Of a DNA stretch of 5,741 bases, positions 1-5,138 are shown in pieces. The stretch comes from Lachnospiraceae bacterium (lineage in GTDB: Bacteria > Bacillota > Clostridia > Lachnospirales > Lachnospiraceae): NCBI GenBank assembly GCA_003520105.1, contig DOVL01000246.1:1-5741 (forward strand), given 5' to 3'. The position numbers were made by a program, and so were the translations under genes. Each line of letters starts with the position of its first letter. Positions within the stretch are counted from its first letter, which is position 1. The notes under the pieces are model-generated. The model did not search any database. It saw only the letters and a program-made list of their open reading frames with translations, and had not been told where the DNA came from.

Positions 1-209
1 ATAAGCTTGTAATCATCCTTGGTAACTGTTCTTGGAAGGACGAAATCATAGTACATACCATCATCGATCTGAGGTCCGATGGCATACTGTACATTTTCCT
101 TTCCAAATATCTCGATAACTGCTTTTGCAAGAATGTGTGCCATTGAATGGCGGTAATTTGCGAGGAAATACTCGCGGTATTCCTCTTTTGTCATATCTTC
201 TCTTGACAT
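1..209 (-). CDS. thrS: Threonyl-tRNA synthetase, N-terminal part (cut by window edge)
   Basis: Threonyl-tRNA synthetase charges tRNA-Thr with threonine in the cytoplasm. Only the first 69 residues are in the window; the gene runs off the left edge. Residues 21-25 read HSMAH, the HxxxH motif of the ThrRS editing (N2) domain. Residues 43-56 ([14 protein letters not shown]) match the family's conserved AIGP-x-I-x-DG-x-YYDF block. The ATG at 209 is well supported: an AGGAGGA ribosome binding site lies 8 bases upstream, and the T-box leader ends just before it. With this start the protein lacks the roughly 60-residue TGS (N1) domain of the E. coli or B. subtilis enzymes. Control by threonyl-tRNA charging is indicated by the T-box leader, whose specifier is a Thr codon. 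The related AlaRS/AlaX editing domain is an alternative for an isolated HxxxH motif, but the threonine T-box argues for ThrRS. Confidence 0.93.
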   Translation of the reverse strand, partial: MSREDMTKEEYREYFLANYRHSMAHILAKAVIEIFGKENVQYAIGPQIDDGMYYDFVLPRTVTKDDYKL

Positions 210-217
210 TTTTCTCT

Positions 218-224
218 TCCTCCT
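218..224 (-). promoter_or_regulatory. Ribosome binding site of thrS
   Basis: The minus strand reads AGGAGGA, with 8 bases between it and the ATG at 209. It fixes the start of the short ThrRS form and excludes an upstream start carrying a TGS domain. Confidence 0.9.
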
Positions 225-289
225 ATAAAGATTCAAAAATAATTTCTGGCATCCATAAGTTGCGCATGTACTTGACTCGCTCAGTACGC

Positions 290-327
290 AAAAAGTCCCT
301 CGCATCACATATAGTGACACAAGGGAC
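290..327 (-). terminator. T-box attenuator terminator
   Basis: On the minus strand, the arm at 327-314 pairs with 308-295 over 14 continuous positions (G-U wobbles allowed), with a 5-base UAUAU loop and then five U's at 294-290. Its 5' arm contains GTCCCT, which the antiterminator would sequester, so the two folds exclude one another. Confidence 0.93.
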
Positions 328-343
328 GCAAGTTACTTTGTTG

Positions 344-356
344 CGCGGTTCCACCC
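344..356 (-). promoter_or_regulatory. T-box core / antiterminator bulge sequence
   Basis: The minus strand reads GGGTGGAACCGCG, a match to the T-box consensus whose UGGN bases pair with the tRNA acceptor end. Flanking bases GCGCAA (346-341) can pair with TTGCG downstream (331-327), and GGG with TCCC (326-323). This forms an antiterminator that uses the same bases as the 5' arm of the terminator. Confidence 0.95.
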
Positions 357-494
357 GGCTTATCCGAATATTCTGTCATATCGTCATTCGACACCGGATC
401 ATCCGGATCGTAAAAAAACGACGATATCCTCAAACGGATCTCTCATTCTGATTATAACGGAATCACCGTACCTGTTTGCAGGTCTCTCCGAGGT

Positions 495-497
495 AGT
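495..497 (-). promoter_or_regulatory. T-box specifier codon ACU (Thr)
   Basis: In the 3' strand of stem I the RNA reads GAAA-ACU-ACCUCGGAG. The triplet before the conserved ACCU-xx-GAG type sequence is ACU, a threonine codon, which agrees with the downstream gene. The next triplet, ACC, also encodes Thr. A one-base register shift would give AAC (Asn) or CUA (Leu), which do not fit thrS. Confidence 0.75.
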
Positions 498-623
498 TTT
501 CGTGAAGGCTACTATGCCGGACGCTTCCAGCACTGACTCCGAAGCATAAGATCATCTTACGATTTCGTCAGGCGTCTTTCTCTGTGACATTTCACACAAC
601 CTACTCTTCTCATCATAGAGTTA

Positions 624-629
624 ATTATA
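624..629 (-). promoter_or_regulatory. Candidate -10 box (P2) immediately before the T-box leader
   Basis: The minus strand carries a perfect TATAAT at 629-624. Transcription would start around 617, at the base of T-box stem I. No good -35 is visible at 16-18 bp spacing; the hexamer there is TCGATG (652-647), inside the inverted-repeat arm. Initiation this close to stem I would lose part of its basal helix. P2 may be weak or accessory to the stronger promoter at 773-745. Confidence 0.45.
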
Positions 630-642
630 TGAAGATTAGTTT

Positions 643-724
643 ATGCCATCGATAAACTTTTTCTGCTGTGCAGTCTTTCGGCTCGCTGAGCCTTCTGTTC
701 ATCGATGATGAGGCATTGCCTCAT
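643..724 (-). repeat. Compact nested inverted-repeat element, function unknown
   Basis: Outer arms ATGCC-ATCGAT (643-653) and ATCGAT-(5 bases)-GGCAT (701-716) are complementary over 11 bp with a 5-base bulge. They enclose two perfect small hairpins: CTGC-TGT-GCAG (663-673) and GGCTC-GCT-GAGCC (680-692). A third hairpin, ATGAGGC-ATT-GCCTCAT (708-724), overlaps the outer right arm, so it and the outer stem cannot form together. Downstream of the promoter at 773-745 this would be the first roughly 100 bases of the minus-strand transcript. It could be a REP/MITE-like intergenic repeat, an unrecognised structured RNA, or an extension of the thrS leader. I do not recognise it as a known riboswitch class, and no U-tract follows it, so it is not an ordinary terminator. 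Confidence 0.6.
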
Positions 725-744
725 ATAGAATAAAGCTATCACAG

Positions 745-773
745 ATTATAAATCACGCATTTTCAATTGTAAA
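745..773 (-). promoter_or_regulatory. Sigma-A type promoter (P1) of the thrS leader transcript
   Basis: On the minus strand, TTTACA (773-768) and TATAAT (750-745) are separated by exactly 17 bp. This is near-consensus for the housekeeping sigma factor, in AT-rich DNA. Transcription would start around 738 and run through the inverted-repeat element into the T-box, giving a leader of about 530 bases before thrS. Confidence 0.8.
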
Positions 774-912
774 GCGGAAAAAGCATTATTTAGGATATTT
801 TCCGGTTATCACTGGTTGATATAATTATCTATCACCTTTCATATTATCAATTGTTATGATCAGAATCACATCCCCCTCAACCATTACGGCTTAGTAGTGC
901 CCTGTATTTCTC
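774..912. other. Spacer between the ABC operon and the thrS promoter
   Basis: This AT-rich stretch follows the permease stop codon. It holds one bulged 7-bp hairpin on the minus strand (836-814) with no U-tract after it, and a 19-codon minus-strand reading frame (884-825) with no proper ribosome binding site. I see no convincing gene and no clear terminator, so read-through from the transporter operon into the thrS leader is possible. Confidence 0.6.
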
Positions 913-1671
913 TTACAGCGGCAGATCCTTCTTCTTAAATACCACTGCGCCTGTCACGAAAGCTGCCAAAGCTATAACTGAAGGGATTATCAGATGTTCT
1001 GCCCAGTCAGCCTTACCGAAAAGAACCGATTCATAATCGTAGAAGGAACATATTGTGGCATATTTCATATCCTTAAGGCCGTCAACTCCCAGCCTTCCAA
1101 ACATTGAAAGCATATTTACAAGTATTGATTCTCCCACAAATGCTCCGGCGAGTCCGAGTGAATACTTCGAAGAATTGAAGATTCCCGAAAAAGCCATACA
1201 CACTGCCGCAAGCGTGAGACACACTACAAAGGCCGAGATATTTACTTCTATGATCATCTTTGTTGTTATATTTCCTGCAAGACCTGTATATCCGATCGTT
1301 GCCATGCTTATCGGGTTCGATGAATTGATTGCAATATGTGCAAGCGTTTCAATTCCGAACATAAGCGCCAGTGACGTGATCATAAATACCGATTGTGTAA
1401 AAGCAACTGCTTCACGCCTGACGGATGTTGATAATACATAAGCCATGGAGCCCTTGTCAACCTGACCGGCTATAAGTTTATTTGATGTCACCAGAACATA
1501 GATGCCCGGAAGTATCGTTGTCATCATCCCGTAAAATATCGTAAACAGCATAGGCTGTGTCATTTCCAGTGCAGCAAACTGTATACAGAGTATAGTCATT
1601 ACCCCCGTCATTGCCGACCAGATAACCCAATTTGATTTTATTGATTGTTTAAAAAGCGGTAAACTGAACAT
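913..1671 (-). CDS. ABC-2 type transporter permease subunit
   Basis: A 252-residue integral membrane protein and likely the membrane channel of the adjacent ATPases. Hydrophobic segments lie at about residues 16-36, 42-62, 92-114, 145-165, 170-192 and 226-246, giving six TMs. Between TM2 and TM3 is the cytoplasmic stretch NKLIAGQVDKGSMAYVLSTS (64-83), a pattern typical of ABC-2 permeases that contact the ATPase. The C-terminus, FKKKDLPL, also resembles this group. There is no large extracellular domain, so it is not a BceB/FtsX-type permease. The ATG at 1671 has AGGAGG 7 bases upstream, and the gap to the preceding ATPase stop is only 16 bases, consistent with an operon. It is the only permease here for two ATPases. 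The substrate is unknown; the family includes drug, peptide and lantibiotic exporters. Confidence 0.85.
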   Translation of the reverse strand: MFSLPLFKQSIKSNWVIWSAMTGVMTILCIQFAALEMTQPMLFTIFYGMMTTILPGIYVLVTSNKLIAGQVDKGSMAYVLSTSVRREAVAFTQSVFMITSLALMFGIETLAHIAINSSNPISMATIGYTGLAGNITTKMIIEVNISAFVVCLTLAAVCMAFSGIFNSSKYSLGLAGAFVGESILVNMLSMFGRLGVDGLKDMKYATICSFYDYESVLFGKADWAEHLIIPSVIALAAFVTGAVVFKKKDLPL

Positions 1672-1678
1672 TTTTCAT

Positions 1679-1684
1679 CCTCCT
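1679..1684 (-). promoter_or_regulatory. Ribosome binding site of the permease gene
   Basis: The minus strand reads AGGAGG, 7 bases before the ATG at 1671. It begins just after the stop codon of the upstream ATPase, which supports translation within one polycistronic mRNA. Confidence 0.85.
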
Positions 1685-1687
1685 CAT

Positions 1688-2632
1688 TTAGCTGACTTTG
1701 CTTTCTATGTTTTCCATATAATAATCTTCAAGTGTGTAAGGCATATACTTCATATATCTCACGCTGTATCCGGCCAGTATTTTCATAAGTGTATTGGCAT
1801 CAGCCGCCCGGCTTGAAGCCACCTTTATGATCACGTGTCGATGCTCCCGGCTAAAGCTCTCAACCTCGAAAGGATTCGCCTCCATAAAGTTTCTGAACTT
1901 CTCATCCGTCTCGAAGCCTATCCGGTATCTCTTCTCCTCCCTGTCAGAGTAAACGCTACTGTTGATCTCCTCTATAAATCTCCCGTTATGGATGAAACCG
2001 ACTCTGTCGCAGGTATCATCAAGCTCCTTAAAAATATGACTGCTCATAAATACGGTGCATCCTCTTTTTTTCTCCCGTAATATAAGTTCTATAAGCGTAT
2101 CTCTCATCAAAGGATCAAGCCCCGTAGATGGTTCATCCAGCAGCAGAACATCCGGTTTACCCATAAAAGCTGCGACCAGTGCGGTCTTCTGCTTCATGCC
2201 CTTGCTCATTCTCCTGAGTCCTGCACTTACATCTATCTTAAACATATCTATCAATTCATTTATATATTCCATATCCTTAATTCCAAGGAACTGTGCCTGA
2301 AGCCTCAGGAAATCACTTCCGCTCCCGACATCCGGAAAATCAATCTCTCCCGGAACATAGCCGACTCTGTTCATATATTTGTGAGATGTCTTCCATGACG
2401 GTATGCCAAGTATACTGCACTGACCCTTGTCAGGTTTCAGAAATCCCATAAGCTGCCTCATAGTCGTAGTCTTCCCGCTGCCATTGGTTCCTACAAGTCC
2501 GTAAACCTCACCCTTTCTGATTGAAAAATCAAAATCAAATACACCTCTTCCATGTCCGTAATCCTTTGTTATATGATCTACCCTGATGACTTCCTCAGAG
2601 TGATCCATGGTCCTCTTATCATCCAAACCCAT
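1688..2632 (-). CDS. ABC transporter ATP-binding protein (second ATPase of the operon)
   Basis: A 314-residue cytoplasmic ATPase that should power the neighbouring permease. Visible motifs: Walker A GTNGSGKT (48-55), variant signature MSKGM (142-146), Walker B VLLLDE (162-167), D-loop GLDP (171-174) and H-loop histidine 199 (SSHIF). The Q-loop position reads GYVPGE (91-96) without the usual glutamine, and the signature departs from LSGGQ. Both variants occur in a Firmicute branch of drug/bacitracin-type exporter ATPases (general family knowledge). A C-terminal domain of about 90 residues ends in YTLEDYYMENI, similar to the SLEE-x-F tail of this family. The ATG at 2632 has a GGAAGGGAG-type ribosome binding site 8 bases upstream; an internal ATG at 2608 is less well placed. 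It lies 50 bases after the first ATPase gene and 16 before the permease. It is clearly paralogous to the upstream ATPase. Confidence 0.92.
   Translation of the reverse strand: MGLDDKRTMDHSEEVIRVDHITKDYGHGRGVFDFDFSIRKGEVYGLVGTNGSGKTTTMRQLMGFLKPDKGQCSILGIPSWKTSHKYMNRVGYVPGEIDFPDVGSGSDFLRLQAQFLGIKDMEYINELIDMFKIDVSAGLRRMSKGMKQKTALVAAFMGKPDVLLLDEPSTGLDPLMRDTLIELILREKKRGCTVFMSSHIFKELDDTCDRVGFIHNGRFIEEINSSVYSDREEKRYRIGFETDEKFRNFMEANPFEVESFSREHRHVIIKVASSRAADANTLMKILAGYSVRYMKYMPYTLEDYYMENIESKVS
2535..2569 (-). repeat. Near-identical 35-bp block shared by the two ATPase genes (copy 1)
   Basis: It matches 3593-3627 in the same orientation at 34 of 35 bases, the only difference being at 2552. It encodes the shared TKDYGHGRGVFD segment near the N-terminus of both ATPases. 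Synonymous positions are also identical, unlike most of the rest of the two genes. Confidence 0.85.
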
Positions 2633-2682
2633 TATCTTTACTCCCTTCCGTTAACTTTACGTTCCGGCTTTTTATCACCGTA

Positions 2683-3684
2683 TTATCCCAGTGCAAAGCT
2701 TTTATCATTTTTATAAAAATGCATGAAAAACTCTTCCAGACTGACCGAATGTTCCTTGAAACCCTTGATCCTGAAGGATAACAGCAGTCTTATAAATGTA
2801 TTTATATTTCCGTCATCCACCGATACGCTGCACGAACAGTTTCCCATGTCCACACTCTGTATAGTATTTCCCAGGTCCAGGTTGCCTCGATCACCGGTAA
2901 ATCCCCGGACCTTAGCACTGCTTTCCGTAAATTCCTTCATACTTCCTTCGTCTGCAAAATACACTGTAAATATATTTTTCAGGCCGTGCTTAACGTCTGC
3001 CGAGTCAAGTGTTGAAACCAGCTGCCCATCCTTAATGATCGCTATCCTGTCACAAAGAGCTTCAACCTCCGAAAAAATATGGCTCGAGAGAAGTATGGTT
3101 TTCCCTCTTTTCTTCTCATCCCGGATGAATTCCGTAAATCTTTCCTGCATTACTGGATCCAGCCCCGATGTAGGCTCATCCAGAAGCAGTATCTTCGGAT
3201 CATCCATAAATGCAGTTACAACAGCCAGCTTCCTTTTCTCGCCTATACTCATCCTTTTTACACTTCCTGACGGATCAAGCTCAAATATATCCAGCAATTC
3301 CTTAAGTCTTTTGCAGGCGTACTCATCACTTCCGTCAATCCCCTTAAGACCTCTCATCATATTTATGAACCCGTATCCGTCCAGACCATCGGGAAGATTT
3401 ACTTCTCCGGGAAGATATCCGACATCCCTTATCAATCTGCTGTGCTTCTTCCAGCTGTCCAGACCATTTATCAAGGCCAGGCCCTTCTGAGGCTTTGAAA
3501 AGCCCATAAGATGCCTCATCGTTGTTGATTTTCCGGCTCCGTTCGGTCCGAGAAAACCAAGCGTCTCTCCTTCGCCGACACAGAAGCTTACGTCAAATAC
3601 ACCTCTTCCGTGTCCGTAATCCTTTGTAAGTTCCTTTACCTCTATCTGTCCGTTCTGCCTTTCTTTATCATCATATTTCTGCAT
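2683..3684 (-). CDS. ABC transporter ATP-binding protein (first ATPase of the operon)
   Basis: A 333-residue cytoplasmic ATPase. Motifs in order: Walker A GPNGAGKS (46-53), GYLPGE at the Q-loop position (89-94, no glutamine), variant signature MSIGE (145-149), Walker B ILLLDE (165-170), D-loop GLDP (174-177) and H-loop histidine 202. The C-terminal region (about 235-333) is longer than in its paralogue, contains a CSC triplet (283-285), and ends in SLEEFFMHFY, a common tail in this family. I chose the ATG at 3684 because AGGAGG ends 9 bases upstream. The frame stays open to a GTG at 3717, but that GTG has no ribosome binding site, and the ATG at 3693 directly abuts the AGGAGG. As first gene after the repeat-bearing promoter, it probably leads a three-gene operon. 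With the second ATPase it may form a heterodimeric motor on a permease dimer; that is inference. Confidence 0.92.
   Translation of the reverse strand: MQKYDDKERQNGQIEVKELTKDYGHGRGVFDVSFCVGEGETLGFLGPNGAGKSTTMRHLMGFSKPQKGLALINGLDSWKKHSRLIRDVGYLPGEVNLPDGLDGYGFINMMRGLKGIDGSDEYACKRLKELLDIFELDPSGSVKRMSIGEKRKLAVVTAFMDDPKILLLDEPTSGLDPVMQERFTEFIRDEKKRGKTILLSSHIFSEVEALCDRIAIIKDGQLVSTLDSADVKHGLKNIFTVYFADEGSMKEFTESSAKVRGFTGDRGNLDLGNTIQSVDMGNCSCSVSVDDGNINTFIRLLLSFRIKGFKEHSVSLEEFFMHFYKNDKSFALG
3593..3627 (-). repeat. Near-identical 35-bp block shared by the two ATPase genes (copy 2)
   Basis: This is the partner of 2535-2569, with one mismatch at 3610. It lies just upstream of the Walker A coding region of the first ATPase. 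Confidence 0.85.
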
Positions 3685-3693
3685 TCTGTTCAT

Positions 3694-3700
3694 CCTCCTT
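3694..3700 (-). promoter_or_regulatory. Ribosome binding site deciding the start of the first ATPase
   Basis: The minus strand reads AAGGAGG, 9 bases before the ATG at 3684. It lies inside the longer open frame that begins at GTG 3717, which argues that the longer form is not the one made. Confidence 0.85.
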
Positions 3701-3759
3701 ACATTCCTTTGTGTCACAGGTAGACTTACTGTCTGTGCTTTTCATCTTTCATTGGCATA

Positions 3760-3765
3760 AATATA
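3760..3765 (-). promoter_or_regulatory. Candidate -10 box of the ABC transporter operon
   Basis: The minus strand reads TATATT in an AT-rich leader about 75 bases before the ATPase start. At 17 bp spacing the -35 position (3788-3783) is ACATTT, a poor match that falls inside the third direct repeat. A weak -35 overlapped by an activator site is the usual layout for OmpR/PhoB-activated promoters. The exact -10 is uncertain because several AT-rich hexamers are nearby. Confidence 0.45.
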
Positions 3766-3781
3766 CACAAGGTTTTTTTAA

Positions 3782-3811
3782 CAAATGTTTGAGTTTTGTT
3801 TCTGTTTTGTT
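3782..3811 (-). promoter_or_regulatory. Candidate response-regulator operator: direct repeats at 11-bp period
   Basis: On the minus strand, AACAAAAC (3811-3804), AACAAAAC (3800-3793) and AACATTTG (3789-3782) start exactly 11 bases apart. The first two are identical and the third keeps AACA. OmpR/PhoB-family regulators bind head-to-tail repeats of about 7 bp at 11-bp period, one helical turn, next to or over the -35. The partial regulator gene at the right edge encodes that type of DNA-binding domain. The A-rich composition makes chance similarity possible. Confidence 0.55.
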
Positions 3812-3878
3812 AATTTCACCGGTTTTTCGGACGAACCCGCACATTTAGACATATTTATAAATAATTACGGAACGGTGC

Positions 3879-3924
3879 AAAATAAAAAGACCGAAAAGCC
3901 ATTTTTCATCCTGACTTTCCGGTC
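3879..3924 (-). terminator. Intrinsic terminator of the two-component operon
   Basis: On the minus strand, GACCGGAAAG (3924-3915) pairs with CTTTTCGGTC (3898-3889) over 10 bp including one G-U, around a 16-base loop. TTTTTATTTT (3888-3879) follows. It lies 20 bases after the kinase stop codon. The plus strand of the same hairpin is followed by CTCTTTTTT, so it might also stop transcription in the other direction. It separates the regulator/kinase mRNA from the transporter mRNA. Confidence 0.9.
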
Positions 3925-3943
3925 CTCTTTTTTCTATTTCTTT

Positions 3944-5116
3944 TTATTTCTTTAATCTAACTGTAAAACAGCTGCCTTTTCCGGGCTCACTCTCAACACT
4001 TATCTCTCCGTCAAGAAGCCTGATTATCCTTAATGTCAGAGCGAGGCCCAAACCGTTCCCCTCTGTAGCATGGGACGTATCTCCCTGATAGAATTTGTCA
4101 AATATATGCTTCCTTGTTTCCTCCGTCATCCCGCATCCGTCATCAGTAACGGTGACTGTTATGCTATTATCTGTGCTGTACTGTCTGATACCTATATGTC
4201 CGCCCTCAGGCGTAAATTTGATTGCATTTGACAGAAGATTATTCCAGACAAGCTCCAGCATGTCAGGATCGGAACGAATCACCGCTCTATCCTCAACATC
4301 CACGTCAACTTCTATATTTTTCTTCTCCCAGCGGTCCTCAAACTGAATTATTGAATCGCATAGATTTCTTGAGATATCTACCTCGGACAGTTCCGGAGCT
4401 ATCCTCTGATGCTCTAAACGATTGAGCCTCAGGATATTTGAGACGAGCTCCGTCATCTTGACTGACGCCTCCTCTATGATACCGGCATATTCCTTCATCC
4501 TCTCCGGCGTACATCCCGGCGTCTGCATAAGCTCGGCATGATTTTTGATAACTGCCATTGGTGTCTTCAGTTCGTGTGACACATTCGATATGAAGTCCTG
4601 TTTCAGGGTCTCTATGCTTCCCAGCTCCTCGATCATGGTATTCAGATCATTTATCATCACATCCAGATAATCAATCTTATCCTCAGCTGTATGAATAGGC
4701 TCTATACTGATATCAAAATTACCCTTGGCCACTTCTTTCGTAACATCCGACAATTCCTGAAGCGGTACATCATATACCTTCCTGATGGTATTTCTGACAT
4801 ATAATGTCAGTAGCCCGGCAACGAAAAGCCAGTAAAATACCATTACATGTGCCTGAATGATCGCGGGCCATTCAAACTTCTGCATCAGTAAAATGATTCC
4901 GATATGAACTCCGGCAAGCACAAGCAAGGACCCCAGTATTATCCAGAAAAGTGACAGCGGAAAACGGGACTCCCTGACCTTACCGACTCCGAAGGCATTT
5001 TCGATCGCACCGCCGCTCTTTTTTTCATCTTCTCTTTTTTCATCCCCGGAGGCTTTATTTCTTGAAATAACAATATGCTCATCTCCGGACAGACTTATAT
5101 ATTTACGTTTCACCAC
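3944..5116 (-). CDS. Membrane sensor histidine kinase, intramembrane-sensing type
   Basis: A 390-residue kinase that should autophosphorylate and pass phosphate to the adjacent regulator. In order: an N-terminal cytoplasmic segment (1-52) with a charged stretch at 23-33; TM1 (about 54-78); a loop of only about 10 residues; TM2 (about 91-107); HAMP linker (108-160); HisKA with H181 in NVSHELKTPM; then the HATPase domain with N box WNNLLSNAIKF (291-301), G1 DDGCGM (325-330), F box IFDKFYQ (338-344) and G2 GNGLGLAL (353-360). All catalytic motifs are intact. I place the start at GTG 5116, with AAGGAG 9 bases upstream. The frame stays open to GTG 5170, but that would overlap the regulator gene and lacks a ribosome binding site. 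It starts 22 bases after the regulator stop. The near-absent extracellular domain suggests sensing within the membrane or through a partner protein. Confidence 0.93.
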   Translation of the reverse strand: MVKRKYISLSGDEHIVISRNKASGDEKREDEKKSGGAIENAFGVGKVRESRFPLSLFWIILGSLLVLAGVHIGIILLMQKFEWPAIIQAHVMVFYWLFVAGLLTLYVRNTIRKVYDVPLQELSDVTKEVAKGNFDISIEPIHTAEDKIDYLDVMINDLNTMIEELGSIETLKQDFISNVSHELKTPMAVIKNHAELMQTPGCTPERMKEYAGIIEEASVKMTELVSNILRLNRLEHQRIAPELSEVDISRNLCDSIIQFEDRWEKKNIEVDVDVEDRAVIRSDPDMLELVWNNLLSNAIKFTPEGGHIGIRQYSTDNSITVTVTDDGCGMTEETRKHIFDKFYQGDTSHATEGNGLGLALTLRIIRLLDGEISVESEPGKGSCFTVRLKK

Positions 5117-5125
5117 TATCTGACG

Positions 5126-5131
5126 CTCCTT
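5126..5131 (-). promoter_or_regulatory. Ribosome binding site deciding the kinase start
   Basis: The minus strand reads AAGGAG just after the regulator stop codon (5139) and 9 bases before GTG 5116. A second GTG directly follows at 5113 and is an equally in-frame, less well spaced alternative. Confidence 0.8.
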
Positions 5132-5138
5132 ACCAAGT

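Larger units (their letters stand above)
290..620 (-). promoter_or_regulatory. T-box riboswitch (threonine), thrS leader
   Basis: This is a tRNA-sensing leader RNA. Uncharged tRNA-Thr pairs with a specifier codon in stem I and, through its CCA end, with the T-box bulge; this stabilises an antiterminator so thrS is transcribed. Read on the minus strand: stem I starts near 620 (CTCT pairing with AGAG at about 488-485). Its interior has the GAAGAGTAGG strand, nested helices GACGC/GCGTC and CTGAC/GTCAG, and a distal 7-bp hairpin. The specifier side reads GAAA-ACT-ACCTCGGAG. A perfect 5-bp hairpin, ACCTG-CAAA-CAGGT, follows at 483-470, and an ATCGT/ACGAT stem lies further on. The T-box core GGGTGGAACCGCG is at 356-344, and the terminator is at 327-290. 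All hallmark elements occur in the right order directly before thrS. Helix boundaries within stems II and III are my reading and less certain. Confidence 0.93.

Noticed and set aside
410..418. Run of U's inside the T-box leader as an early terminator
   Set aside because: The U's lie in the loop of a weak ATCGT/ACGAT hairpin, with no stable GC-rich stem immediately upstream.
125..451. Plus-strand open frame of 108 codons
   Set aside because: It runs antisense through the thrS start and the T-box leader, which explain this sequence fully. The translation shows no family pattern.
814..836. Possible terminator after the permease gene
   Set aside because: The 7-bp stem has a bulge and an A/T-rich loop, and no U-tract follows on the minus strand.
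825..884. Minus-strand 19-codon open frame after the permease
   Set aside because: No properly spaced ribosome binding site and no recognisable peptide; a frame this short is expected by chance in AT-rich DNA.
1055..1441. Plus-strand open frame of 128 codons antisense to the permease
   Set aside because: The opposite strand encodes a clear six-TM permease in an operon; this frame has no ribosome binding site or recognisable domain.
2723..3490. Plus-strand open frame of 255 codons antisense to the first ATPase
   Set aside because: Serine-rich, low-complexity translation typical of the reverse strand of a real gene. All motifs and ribosome binding sites support the minus strand.
3685..3717. 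Longer ATPase start at GTG 3717 or ATG 3693
   Set aside because: The AGGAGG lies within this stretch and is correctly spaced only for the ATG at 3684.
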